A stretch of DNA of 64,000 nucleotides from Sipunculus nudus (Eukaryota > Annelida > Sipuncula > Golfingiida > Sipunculidae): NCBI GenBank assembly GCA_026874595.1, contig CM049321.1, forward strand, positions 25,221,479 to 25,285,478, in the 5' to 3' direction. The notes under the pieces are model-generated. The model searched no databases. It saw only the letters and a program-made list of their open reading frames with translations, and was not told where the DNA came from. The first letter of the stretch is position 1. Each line of letters begins with the position of its first letter. The position numbers and the translations under genes are program-made. This document shows, piece by piece, positions 1 to 10,732 of the stretch.

Positions 1-2800
1 AATATGTCAGTAAGTAATCAAAACTAATTGTTTTATGGAGGGCAATCTCCCTGCCGAAGGTTATATTTTTTTTAACTGCTGGGCACGCTTTAGCGAACTA
101 AAAAAGGAGGGGTCAGTATAAGAGTAGAATATTGACAGCCAAAGACGCAGAACCAACAACATGATTGTCGCCGTAATCTTTAAAATCAAAATTAGTATCA
201 TCACTCCCAGCGTCGGTCAGTATTATACACTCGTTTATAGATAGCTCTATATTCAGGTGACCCAGTTATAAGTATAATTTCCAAATGACGAATGCCCAGG
301 GGGCGGGAAAAGGTCATTAACTCCATGAGTTATCTACATACCAGTTGTTATTATTACTGGTAACATTATTGGGTTCGCTCATGCGGTCTGAGTAAATAGA
401 AGTTGCATTATATGATAATCGCACCTTGTATTTCTTAACCACAAAGCACAGAGGACACGATAATTAATGGAATTTTCAAACGGACAATTTCGGAGAGCAA
501 AAATGGAAATTTAGCCGCCTTCCAAAAATTTTCCCCAATCTCTTTTGTTTTAGTTTTCATTTCATTTCCATATCCTGAAATATATTTAAATTTATGTATA
601 ACACGACGTTGAACTAAATTTTAATTTTATGTAAACAATTTGTTCATACCACATTTTAATGTAAGCACGTCGTATCTTTTAATGAAGATGGAAACGAGGT
701 TAATTTAATTATACTTTACTTTCCTGAAACGTATCAGCTTTAAAGCTTTCACATTAGTAGTCATACTGGTATATATCATGGGCCTGATTCATTCACTGAA
801 GGCAAATTGTAATTTTCTTTTGTGACTGTTGTTTAAAAGTGGTTATGTTTCTATATAATGCTGGAACTCTTTCAAGTTCTACATGACGTGTATAACTATG
901 AACTTGGATTACTCATGGCTGCAACGACTTCATGCACACAGTATTGCCAATAGCGTGTTTTTCAACGGCCTTTATCCACTTTTAGATGAAGTGAGTGTAA
1001 ATTCTTCTGCAGAGGGAGATTAATTGGAACATTAAGCCGCTGGATAGTTAATCTTTAAACACATGACCTCGATATTCTATACATGAAATATTTAAATAGA
1101 TAATCAAGAATGGACGATTTTATGGTTTTAATGTACCAAGTAAACTGGACAACTTGACCGGAGGTAAGAGCATTTACTCAGAATGTGCTTGGGTGATTTC
1201 GAAATGAGGTTATGAGATGCACTTGCTTCTAGACAAATGAGGGGATACGCTGTAGCTATGGGCATAAAGCTATTTGGTGTGATAAAATTCAGATAATAAC
1301 ATTTCATTCAAATAACGACTTCGGTTTCATTTCTAAGATAACTAAGAAATAATACATTTCTAAACCTAGTTTAGAGTTTACCTATACTGAAAACAGACTG
1401 TTTTAATCCCCTTTACTGAGTTGTAATAAATTTGAAATGAATTACACAGACAATTAACTATTAATAAAAGGTTGTGTAATTTTTGACTACACTGAGACGC
1501 CTGCAAATCATCCACTAACCAAGAAGTTAAATTGACGCTACGCTTTTTATTCATTGTCAATGAGCTGTCTTAAATTTTCTATCATGTCTCATCCTACAAT
1601 AAATGTAGATATTTATGTGCTGTAAAGTGCCCATAGCTATATAGCTGTTGTCCACAGCTTAACAAAGATTATCAATGAACAGTAAAATGATATATAGAAA
1701 CAACTGCACAACAGAATGTCAATTTGTTCCTAAATTTTAAGTTATTGCCCGTATATAGAATTTTAGAAAAAAAAAGTTGGATAACGTTGATTAGCGTTCT
1801 GTATTATACTTGCATATATATGTCCACACACTAGCTCCAAAACTGGATGAAACTGCGTAACATTTTGAAATGAGGACTAGAGAAGATTTCTTCGGACTTA
1901 AGGAATGTATAAGTGAAATATGATAGAGGATCTTGCGATAAATACGACAAATGTTGCAAATTTTGTTTGCTGTTTATTCTTTTTAAAATATACCCAAACA
2001 ATAATTGGTCTGTATGCTCTGTTTAAATGAAGCAAAATTGTTATCCACTAGTTAGAACCAGGAACCTCAGAGCTATACTGTATATACGATTCAGGTTACC
2101 TAATATCAGCAATGTCGTACGCCATCACATTGTACAAGTTACCCCAGAATACTTTGTTGTCTCTATACGTGATATCTTTTTATGGATTCCAATGACATTT
2201 TTTGTGAACAGGGGATCATGGGCCGATGAACAATTTATTAAATTTTCTTGGTTAGTCTGTTAAAAGTTAAGTAGATATTTATACAAATTTAGGTTAAGGC
2301 GGAGGTATGGTCTTTATAAGTGCTCTCTATATTTGTAATAAACGAAGTCCTAATGAAGTCATAGTGTATCTGGTACTAGTAAATGTATGACAGAGATCAT
2401 TTTGAGGTGCTAAGTTAAAAGGCTGCCTTCGAAAATTTACAGACATACATATTGGCCCTCGATTATTGCGACAAAATCAAATTTGACCTGAAGAATGAAA
2501 AAAAAAAACCTTAAGAAATAATGATACCATATTTTTAAGTAAAAAAAAATTACTAAATGATGGGTGGTTTACTTTTACTCGTGACATTTCCTCCTACATT
2601 AATTGATTAATTGGTTGTTCAGTGACATATAAATAGTCTATAAACTGTAAAAGCGAGACAATTTTTTTAACGTTTGCAGGGGCAGAAAAAAGATCGGTTC
2701 AAACCAGGAGCGCTGATGAATGAACCTAAGAAGACATCCTAAGGTTCTGAAAAGGGGGGGGGCCAGGAATCAAAATCATGGAAATAAACCTTTGAAATGT
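1..2800. other. Non-coding upstream region of unit A
   Basis: AT-rich sequence with no recognisable gene. It is repeated in unit B (31,500-34,250), and its first 1.5 kb is repeated in unit C. Short open frames in it change mostly at amino-acid-altering positions between the copies, so I treat them as chance frames. Confidence 0.6.
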
Positions 2801-2814
2801 GCGGCTGCTGGTAA

Positions 2815-2855
2815 GGGGGGGGGGGGGGGTGGGGGGGGGGGGTTGGGGGGGGGGG
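2815..2855 (+). repeat. Long G-tract (three runs of G)
   Basis: Runs of 15, 12 and 11 guanines are separated by one or two T. The matching site in unit B (34,261-34,280) is much shorter and interrupted. Such tracts can form G-quadruplexes and are prone to length errors in assembly, so the exact run lengths may not be reliable. Confidence 0.85.
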
Positions 2856-2935
2856 TAGGTTTTATTCAAAACGGGGTCTTCTATGGCTTGCTCTTTTAAG
2901 ATATTGAAATTCTTGATGGTTAATAATAGATCCCC

Positions 2936-2937
<2 letters not shown>

Positions 2938-2988
<51 letters not shown>
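2938..2988 (+). repeat. (GA)n microsatellite
   Basis: About 25 uninterrupted GA dinucleotides lie 80 bp after the G-tract. The unit B allele at about 34,369-34,400 is shorter and carries an A interruption. Confidence 0.95.
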
Positions 2989-2990
<2 letters not shown>

Positions 2991-2995
2991 CCTAG

Positions 2996-3725
2996 TTACT
3001 ATATCAATAATTATTGTTCATGTTATCCATGGACTTTTACAACGTAGTTAATCAGCCCGAAATATGTATGACATTCTAAAAAAATACATTCCTTACATGT
3101 AATTCAATTTATGAAAAAGTAGTTTCTTAATGTTATTTTAATTGGTTTGATCTGGAACCACTATTCCTTTTGGAATCCTTTATCAGTGTAAAGGTCACAT
3201 TTTGCGTAAGTGGGTTCCAGCTGGAACCTGTGACTTCACCAGAAGTCACGTGCTAAGGATTCGCGTGCGAGGTTCTTCAGAAATAAAAGTCTTCACCCGG
3301 ATTAACTGAACTAAAGATTGTACGCATAAAAAATGGTATCCTGTCTACTCATATGACAAGTTACTCTATCAATAATTATTGTTCATGTTATCCATGGACT
3401 TTTACAACGTAGTTAATCAGCCCGAAATATGTATGACATTTTAAAAAAATACATTCCTTACATGTAATTCAAATTATGAAAAAGTAGTTTCTTAATGTTA
3501 TTTTAATTGGTTTGATCTGGAACCACTATTCCTTTTGGAATCCTTTATCAGTGTAAAGGTCACATTTTGCGTAAGTGGGTTCCAGCTGGAACCTGTGACT
3601 TCACCAGAAGTCACGTGCTTAGGATTCGCGTGCGAGGTTCTTCAGAAATAAAAGTCTTCACCCGGATAAACTGAACTAAAGATTGCACGCATAAAAAATG
3701 GTATCCTGTCTACTCATATGACAAG
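2996..3725. repeat. 365-bp direct tandem duplication upstream of P450 copy A
   Basis: Bases 2996-3360 are repeated almost exactly at 3361-3725. Unit B has a single copy (about 34,415-34,795). Each copy contains the perfect 16-bp palindrome GGTTCCAGCTGGAACC (first at 3213-3228), an inverted GGTCAC/GTGAC pair around it, and an E-box-like CACGTG shortly after. It lies 1 to 1.7 kb before the P450 start codon, so it could duplicate regulatory sites; that is inference only. Confidence 0.85.
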
Positions 3726-3905
3726 GGACCCTCTCATGTCTCAGTCCTCTTTACGTGCCTAGACATATAATAAAGGACCCTTACACGCAGTGATCAAATA
3801 CTTGATTCAATATCTTCTTTACTATACACAGTTTCAGCTGGATCGTATGAAACGAAGGGTCCCATAGCGTAGGGACTCTTTAGGACTGAGACGCACTCAG
3901 GAACA
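3726..3905. repeat. Small inverted-repeat (foldback-like) segment
   Basis: GTCTCAGTCCT at 3738-3748 has its exact reverse complement AGGACTGAGAC at 3882-3892, with GGGACCC and GGGTCCC nearby in inverted arrangement. The same arrangement is present in unit B (about 34,795-34,960). It could be a short MITE-like remnant; no clear target duplication was found. Confidence 0.5.
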
Positions 3906-4556
3906 GGATACACGATATTTTTCAGAGGGAAGTCGGGTCACAGGGTTACCAAGGCCACACCATATATATATAGATATACTGCACATTTAATAAAGCGTAA
4001 TTGAATAAATGCTAACATTTAGAGCAACGGTCTCTTATGAAATAATAGGTAATTCAACTTCCTGTTTGTTCCAACTTCATCGACCTCTTATGTATGACAT
4101 TAAGACTGTGGTCTATGCACGCGAGTTGCTCGTCTGACTAGCTGTCACTCATAACGAGACGTTACAACATTTGCACTGTGCACTACTCTCTGAGCTGGTA
4201 TCCGTTTTTTCTAGCAACGGATACATGGCTACGATAAAATAGTCTTAATGTCATAAGATGTTGATGGATCGGGAACGCAGAGGGAACATTTGAAGTGGTT
4301 GTGATTATTTATAACATATTAAATTAGCAGTAAGGTTTATGGCTTCAAACCTAGTAATATATCACCAGCTAAATTATTTTTACATACTCAAATTAGGTGA
4401 AACAGCAGAACGGCATACTGACACATAAATCCCACGGGCAGTGTTCCTAATCATTTCTTTGCAGCTAATAATAACCCATGCATAAACATCAGTTCCTCAC
4501 TTCTTGCTGCGCGAAATCAAGGTGTCAAGGCTCACAGCTCGCATGCTTAAATCAAG

Positions 4557-4616
4557 ATGTTGTTTGTGTGGAGCATTCTGGCCTTAGCAGTCCTACTGCT
4601 GACCTACTGCTATTAA
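4557..4616 (+). other. Duplicated P450 start region with a 19-codon upstream ORF
   Basis: About 130 bp carrying the sequence just before the start codon plus the first 16 codons of the P450 occur twice in unit A. The first copy opens an ATG at 4557, reads a recognisable membrane-anchor start (MLFVWSILALAVLLLT) and stops at 4614-4616. The second copy, starting at 4702, reads on into the real exon 1. Unit B has one copy only. If transcription starts upstream of both, the first ATG would act as an upstream ORF. Confidence 0.75.
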
Positions 4617-4668
4617 TCATCCATGTATAAACATCAGGTGCAGGCTTTTTGCTGCGCCAAATCGTGGT

Positions 4669-4676
4669 ATAAAGGC
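4669..4676 (+). promoter_or_regulatory. Possible TATA box before P450 copy A
   Basis: TATAAAGG occurs 26 bp before the ATG at 4702. The corresponding positions in the upstream duplicate and in unit B read TGTCAAGG or TATCAAGG, so this TATA-like site is private to this copy. Its distance to the ATG would leave almost no 5' UTR, which weakens the case. Confidence 0.25.
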
Positions 4677-4701
4677 ATACAGCTCGCATTTATAAATCAA
4701 G

Positions 4702-5023
4702 ATGTTGTCGGTGTGGAGCGTTCTGGCCTTAGCAGTACTGCTGCTGACCACTTGGTGGTACTTCCGCCGCCCCCGGAATCTTCCTCCGGGGTTACCGATG
4801 TTGCCTATTATCGGTTCCCTTCCCTTCCTCACGGGAGATATTCGTAAACGTCTGACAGGGCTGAAGGACTCGTACGGGGAGGTGTCATCAGTTTACCTCG
4901 GAGAAAGTTTGGTCGTTGTATTGAATGGACTTAACCTGATCACAGAAACATTTGGAAGGCGAGGGCATTTGTTTTCTTATCGTCCGAGTTCTTACTTCCG
5001 GGATACTGTCGCCGATAAAAAAG
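4702..5023 (+). CDS. P450 copy A exon 1
   Basis: Encodes residues 1-107: a hydrophobic anchor (SVWSVLALAVLLLTTWWYF), then RRPRNLPPGLPMLPIIGSLP, and the start of the catalytic domain. The frame is open. It ends in phase 1 at an AAAG/GTATT donor. The ATG at 4702 is preferred over 4557 because only it reads through the exon. Confidence 0.88.
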
Positions 5024-5454
5024 GTATTAATTTCCAAATATGTCTGTGTCTGTTTTTTGCACATATAAAAATCTTTACTTTGTGTTAGCTTTGGGAGTAT
5101 TTTCACATCCAATCAGGTTAGACATTCATTATATAGTGCCAACACTGTTAAGCAGACTGGACGATATTTCCGGTCGTACAGGAAAATAAATTTATCATTC
5201 ATTACGTTTCTCCCTAGGGAGAGACTTATAGGTATTGATGAATTTTAAATTATATCAATATTTTGTTTTTGATTACATAATTGTTTGTGGGTGGACTCTA
5301 TGAGGCAAACCATCGAATGCCTTTTTTTTCCCTTTTTGTATTTGTCTTTGGCCAGAGTTTGCTCTAGATCGCAAATATGGCTGATTTTCAACGGCTGTTT
5401 TTTAACAAAACATTTAATTCTAGATTACAGAGGCAGTGGGTATTTATTTAATTT

Positions 5455-5875
5455 TGTAAAAATATTTATTTTATGGTTTTACACTAAAAAACTAAAGATA
5501 GTATAACCACAAAACTTTTTTTACCCAAAATTGATATAGAAATAAACACATACACCGATATAAGCCTCGCCTTGATAAAGAACAATTAAATGTTATTATA
5601 TCATTCAAATATTACAACGTTAACAGCATGATTATTAATATTCTGTTTTCAGGCCTCTCTTTTACTAAATAATTTTATTTTGTAAAAATATTTATTTCAT
5701 GGTTTTACACTAAAAAACTAAAGATAGTACAACCACCAAACCTTTTGACCCAACATTGATAGAAATAAACACATACACCGATAAAAGCCTTGCCTTAAAT
5801 AAGAACAATTAAATCTTGTGGTATCATTGAATTACTACAACGCTGACAGCTTGATTATTAAAATTCTGTTTTCAG
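5455..5875 (+). repeat. About 210-bp tandem duplication of the 3' end of intron 1
   Basis: The last ~210 bp of intron 1, including polypyrimidine tract, TTTTCAG acceptor and the first codons of exon 2, occur twice. The first copy ends at about 5,670 with a degenerate exon start that reads G-L-S-F-T-K-stop. The second gives the true exon 2 at 5876. The same arrangement is in unit B (36,400-36,815), so it predates the 30-kb duplication. Confidence 0.8.
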
Positions 5876-6348
5876 GTCTAGGTTTCACTAATGGGGTAAC
5901 CTGGAAAGCCATCAGGCGATTTTCCTTGCTAGCTCTGAGGGATTTCGTCATGGGCAAACCAGTCATGGAAGAGAAAATGATGGATGAAATTAACACAAGC
6001 GTGAAGAAACTATCTGAATACAAAGATAAATCTGTTAATATGGAAAAGCTTATCAGCAATGCGACGGCAAATGTTGCTTGCTCTATCATCCTAGGCAGGA
6101 CATTTGCTTATGAAGACCCTAAATTTGTTAAATATCTTGATCACGTGAGGGGTTTGAATCATGCAGCCAAGGCATCAGGTATTTTAACAGCTTTCCCATG
6201 GCTGAAGTATTTTCCATGGGACCTGTTTGGCTTTCAGACAGGAAGATATCATAACCTTGGTCTCCTGTCAATACCCAGGGAAATTATAAGAGAACACAAG
6301 GTGACCGACTTTCTCAGATAGAGATGGACCCAAACCCTCCGTTTACAG
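5876..6348 (+). CDS. P450 copy A exon 2 (carries the 46-bp frameshifting deletion)
   Basis: Starts GLGFTNGVTWKAIRRF, the C-helix WxxxR region of CYP2 enzymes that contacts a heme propionate, and continues through the D to G helices (NATANVACSIILGRTF...). The frame is open to HKVTDFLR then TAG at 6319-6321. Copy B keeps the missing 46 bp, which encode the ETRSANEQRNILDVFA stretch. The exon ends at TTTACAG/GTAAAG in phase 1 once the frame is restored. Confidence 0.85.
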
Positions 6349-6400
6349 GTAAAGGCTGTTATATATTGTTACGTAAAGATTTTGTTTTGGGGAAATATTG

Positions 6401-6470
6401 GGATGATCCGGAATTCGAACCCATTCCGACGTCTGGCGTCCAAACCGCTGCGCTAGATCAGCAAGCTCTA
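6401..6470 (-). repeat. tRNA-derived SINE-like head in intron 2 of copy A
   Basis: On the minus strand the sequence has an A-box-like TAGCGCAGCGG and a B-box GGGTTCGAATT, as in tRNA promoters. Acceptor-like arms GCTGATC and GATCATC pair at six of seven positions. The segment is too short for an anticodon arm, so it is a tRNA relic rather than a working tRNA. It starts 53 bp after exon 2 and is shared with unit B (37,337-37,402). Confidence 0.5.
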
Positions 6471-6487
6471 CTAGCTTTTATGTGCAC

Positions 6488-6490
<3 letters not shown>

Positions 6491-6543
<53 letters not shown>
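6491..6543. repeat. (TA)n microsatellite in intron 2
   Basis: About 26 TA dinucleotides. The unit B counterpart near 37,428-37,450 is short and interrupted, so this expanded after the 30-kb duplication or contracted in B. Confidence 0.95.
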
Positions 6544-6547
<4 letters not shown>

Positions 6548-7137
6548 TAGAAAGAAAGGCTACAACATCTCAATAGTGCCTCACGCTCTGAGGGTTGGGT
6601 ACGAAGCTAATCGTTCATGAAATGCCGGTAGAAAGTTTATTTCTCTACAACATAGATATGCTCTTGTTACCCCCTGAGCACTCAGCCATCAGTTTTTGCT
6701 AACAATGATGACTATAAAACTGAATATTTATATATATATATAAATTTATGCCTTTTTATCTTTGTCACGGAACTCCCCCTGGCCATCCTTCTGAAATCCA
6801 TTTCTCAAAATGCATCGTCTTTTTCGGGAATCATGCTGGTAACCCACCCTCCGGAGGGTCATATTGTTTTGTTAAGGTCCGCTGCCCCGTCTACCAGAAA
6901 TCACGCAGTGCATCCAGCATCATATATATGAAATGAAATTAAACTTGTCTTCAATACAAAAATAATTGACGGGTTATAAGTTAGTGTAATAAATGAAATG
7001 TCAATAAAAGCAGAGAGCAAAACTTTTAAACAAGCTCGCAGGAAGGGTTTTTGGTGATTATGATGGAAAGTTATATCATAACTAACTGGAATTTATCGTC
7101 ATTTGATAGAGTTTTTTAATGTTTTTTTTAATTGTAG

Positions 7138-7349
7138 AGGCAGACCTAGTGCTAGCGACTGTGGAACTGGCTAGTGCTGGATTAGGAACAACAGCGAGCA
7201 CTCTTCGTTGGTGTGTCCTGTTCCCGGCGGAACACCCAGAAATCCAGAGAGAACTACAGATGGAAGTTGACGAAGTCCTAGGTACAGAAGGATCTCCAAG
7301 ATACTGCATGCGACATAAACTGCCTAAAGTTGAGGCTTTCATACACGAG
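7138..7349 (+). CDS. P450 copy A exon 3 (I-helix)
   Basis: Follows a TTGTAG acceptor and ends at GAG/GTATGT in phase 0. It encodes EADLVLATVELASAGLGTTASTLRW, the oxygen-binding I-helix, then the J-helix EHPEIQREL region and the K-helix KVEAFIHE. The I-helix normally has an acidic residue before the Thr pair; here it is Gly, while copy B keeps Glu but has Ser-Thr. The frame is open through the exon. Confidence 0.87.
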
Positions 7350-7429
7350 GTATGTCTTTACAGGCAGAAAAACCAGATCAAGAAAATGATCGGCATGGAA
7401 TATGTTAAAATTATGACAATCATAATAAC

Positions 7430-7930
7430 GATTTATTTATTTAAAGCGTCTATCCCCAAATTTTGCTCTATATCATCATTCAAAATACAATGAAATAATT
7501 ATTAAACAAAGTAAGTTAAACAGTTTAAGTTGAAGAGATAGTATTTCTTTTTTAAATAATTTTACAAAAAGTATCTTTAGTCATTAGAAAAAATACTCAG
7601 TTCATCACGGTGTATGTTATTTTTTGAACAAGAAAGTCTTATGATTCTACATTAAAGTGACTAGATTTTTAGTTCTTCTGAGTTCGACGCTGAAGGCCAT
7701 GTAAGCAATTAATGATGACTTTGTTTTGGCACTTGAAGGAATTCCTGATTTCCAGATCTCAGGTTACGATTTGGCACATATGACTGGATCAGGTCTTATT
7801 TTAATAATGTCTGTTCATTATATAAAATACTACGGCGTAACCATCCCTGATAAACCGTAATATTTATAGTTGCAGAAACATAACATACAACGAGATCTTT
7901 ATAGGGTTGAATACATTACCAGTTGACTTT
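7430..7930. repeat. Start of intron 3, repeated downstream in the relic
   Basis: This stretch of intron 3 is recognisable again at about 16,470-16,960 (shared GAAGGAATTCCTG, TACGATTTGG and CCCTGATAAACCGTA blocks) and at 44,000-44,260 and 48,770-49,250 in unit B. It shows that the downstream relic began as a P450 gene duplicate whose breakpoint lies about 100 bp into intron 3. Confidence 0.65.
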
Positions 7931-8094
7931 AAATTTGGCGGCTCGTCTGCACTATTTTTATTTAGCAAGTTTTCCATTTTAAAAAAAATCATTGATCATG
8001 GCATAACATTATAATAACATAATTATATTGTTTAACATGCAAAAATAATATAAAAAGGCAAATTTTACTATTTTTTTTTTGTTTTCTTGACAGT

Positions 8095-8910
8095 AATGCT
8101 AGCGAAATAGAGGGACATGTCGTTAGTAATTGCATTAACATACAGCAATACCAGAGAACTAATGGGAAATGTCGTCGGTAACTACATAAACGTTAAGAAA
8201 TACTACATGATTATAGAGAAATGATGTAGTTATTACATAAACATACACAAATAATCCAGAGGACTAGAGGAACATGTGAGTAATAACATAAATATACAGA
8301 AATTCTGTAGAGGATTTTAAAGAAATGTTGTTAGTTACATAATCATACAGAAATAATAGAGAACTAGAGGGACATGTCATTAGCAATTACATACACATAC
8401 ATAAATACTAAAGGATCAGAGGGATATGTCATTAGTAATTACATAAACATATGATAATACTAAAAGACTAGAGGGACTTGTCGATATCAATTACATAAAC
8501 AAGGAGAAATACTAGAGGACAAGAGGGACATGTCGTCAGTTATTACATACACATACATAAATACTAAAGGAACAGAGGGACATGTCATTAATAGTTACAT
8601 AAACATATGATAATACTAAAAGACTAGAAAGGAACTTGTCAATATCAATTACATAAACAAAGAGAAATACTGTAGGACAAGAGGGACATGTCGTTAGTTA
8701 TCAAATAAACATAGTGAAATACTAGAGGACAAAGGGACATGACATTAGTAAGTAATTACATACACATACATCAATATTAAAGGATCAGAGGGACATGTCA
8801 TTAATAATTACATAAACATATAGGAATACTAAAGGACAAGAGGGACTTGTCGATATCAATTACATAAATAGAGAAATACTAAGGACAAGAGGGACATGTC
8901 GTTAGTTATT
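8095..8910 (+). repeat. 52-bp minisatellite array in intron 3, block 1
   Basis: Degenerate tandem repeats of about 52 bp. Each unit reads roughly ATTACATAAACATA, AGAAATACTAGAGGAC, AGAGGGACATGTCGTTAGTA. Two 8-bp palindromes recur: GACATGTC and GTAATTAC. Repeat-unit order is partly preserved between neighbouring blocks, as expected of unequal exchange. Confidence 0.92.
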
Positions 8911-9587
8911 TGTGATGTATGTCCGTACGCGATGGCAGGGCACTCACGGAAGGACCTTAGAACCATTGACCCAGGAACAACAGGAACGCGTTGACCCGTG
9001 TCGCTTACAGTCATCTATTGAACTCCGGCAACAACAAATAAACGGACAAAGAGAACGTTTTCATTCATTCATTAACAGCGGTTAAACAGCCTGAACTGGA
9101 ATTTAAAAGTGGATCGATCGATATTGCGTTAAGGTCCACAGACACTATAAATACCCTTCATTTAGTAATTTTGATTTGGGTTGCAAACAAGAACTGATAT
9201 CCAGGGATATCCAGGCCTGATGATGTGTAGTCTCCTTGTGATAAGGCGGAGACATTTTGGACGTTTTGGACTTTATTATGGCTGTGCACGGATTATGAAC
9301 TGAACTTTCGTTATGACTCCTCAGAGCAACCCCGGAGACATTTTTATTTCGTCGAACCGGCACCAGTGACTTTGATTTACAGCAGATAAGTATTTCTTCA
9401 TTTTGTACCGACCCAAGATTAAGTTATTATGTGTTAGAGACTTTGTGTTTATGTATTGTATATATTGTAAATAATGTTTGTTTAAATAATTATATATATA
9501 TTTTGTACTATATTTGTGAGTCAGTTTTTCATTTAACATCTTCGTTGTGTGAGTGGAACTCGGGGATGTTTTGTGCTACACGCAACA
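8911..9587. mobile_element. Solo LTR, family 1, first copy
   Basis: A 677-bp insertion in the minisatellite, starting TGTGATG and ending CGCAACA, flanked by a 4-bp direct repeat TATT (8907-8910 and 9588-9591). It has a TATAAATA box at about 9147. TG...CA ends, a 4-bp target duplication and no internal coding region fit a solo LTR of a retrotransposon. No gag or pol is present. The short open frames inside are not convincing genes. Confidence 0.72.
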
Positions 9588-10055
9588 TATTACATAAACA
9601 TAGAGAAATACTAGAGGACAAGAGGGACTTGTCATTAGTTATAACATAAACATAGAGAAATACTAGAGGACAAAAGGGACATGTCATTAGCAATTCATAA
9701 ACATAAAAATACAAGAGGACTAGAAGGACATGTCATTAGTAATTACATAAACATATAGGAATACTAAAGGACTAAAGGGACTTGTCGCTATTAATTACAT
9801 AAACAAAGAGAAATACTGTAGGACAAGAGGGACATGTCATTAGTTATCAAATAAACATAGAGAAATACTAGAGGACAAAGGGACATGACATTAGTAAGTA
9901 ATTTCATACACATACATCAATATTAAAGGATCAGAGGGACATGTCATTAATAATTACATAAACATATAGGAATACTAAAGGACAAGAGGACTTGTCGATA
10001 TCAATTACATAAATAGAGAAATACTAAGGACAAGAGGGACATGTCGTTAGTTATT
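9588..10055 (+). repeat. 52-bp minisatellite array in intron 3, block 2
   Basis: Continuation of the same array between the two LTR copies. Its second half repeats the end of block 1 almost exactly, because a 1,145-bp segment (LTR plus flanking repeats) was tandemly duplicated. Confidence 0.9.
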
Positions 10056-10732
10056 TGTGATGTATGTCCGTACGCGATGGCAGGGCACTCACAGAAGGAC
10101 CTTAGAACCATTGACCCAGGAACAACAGGAACGCGTTGACCCGTGTCGCTTACAGTCATCTATTGAACTCCGGCAACAACAAATAAACGGACAAAGAGAA
10201 CGTTTTCATTCATTCATTAACAGCGGTTAAACAACCTGAACTGGAATTTAAAAGTGGATCGATCGATATTGCGTTAAGGTCCACAGACACTATAAATACC
10301 CTTCATTTAGTGATTTTGATTTGGGTTGCAAACAAGAACTGATATCCAGGGATATCCAGGCCTGATGATGTGTAGTCTCCTTGTGATAAGGCGGAGACAT
10401 TTTGGACGTTTTGGACTTTATTATGGCTGTGCACGGATTATGAACTGAACTTTCGTTATGACTCCTCAGAGCAACCCCGGAGACATTTTTATTTCGTCGA
10501 ACCAGCACCAGTGACTTTGATTTACAGCAGATAAGTATTTCTTCATTTTGTACCGACCCAAGATTTAGTTATTATGTGTTAGAGACTTTGTGTTTATGTA
10601 TTGTATATATTGTAAATAATGTTTGTTTAAATAATTATATATATTCTTTGTACTATATTTGTGAGTCAGTTTTTCATTTAACATCTTCGTTGTGTGAGTG
10701 GAACTCGGGGATGTTTTGTGCTACACGCAACA
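10056..10732. mobile_element. Solo LTR, family 1, second copy (made by a 1,145-bp tandem duplication)
   Basis: Nearly identical to 8911-9587 at an exact offset of 1,145 bp, with the same TATT flanks and the same adjacent minisatellite units. It therefore arose by local duplication, not by a second insertion. The matching array in unit B (38,405-39,455) has no LTR. Confidence 0.75.

Noticed and set aside
2027-2263. 78-codon open frame conserved in length in units A and B (33,460-33,696)
   Set aside because: The copies differ at about a dozen codons, almost all altering the amino acid, and a compensating indel pair occurs near the end. Nothing resembles a known protein; recent duplication alone explains the shared frame.
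6301-6348. A 48-bp mini-intron (GTGACC to TTTACAG) or cryptic donor that might rescue copy A
   Set aside because: Removing it continues into intron 2, and splicing AAG/GTGACC to exon 3 gives the wrong phase and a stop after three codons.
6401-6470. Functional tRNA gene
   Set aside because: Between the A and B boxes there is too little sequence for an anticodon arm, and the acceptor pairing has a mismatch.
9145-9714. Open frames inside and beside the family 1 LTR, repeated at 10,290-10,859
   Set aside because: They recur only because of the 1,145-bp duplication, overlap on opposite strands and match no retrotransposon protein.
8911-10732. A complete LTR retrotransposon with two LTRs
   Set aside because: The interior is 468 bp of minisatellite with no primer-binding site or gag/pol, and the flanks are duplicated too.
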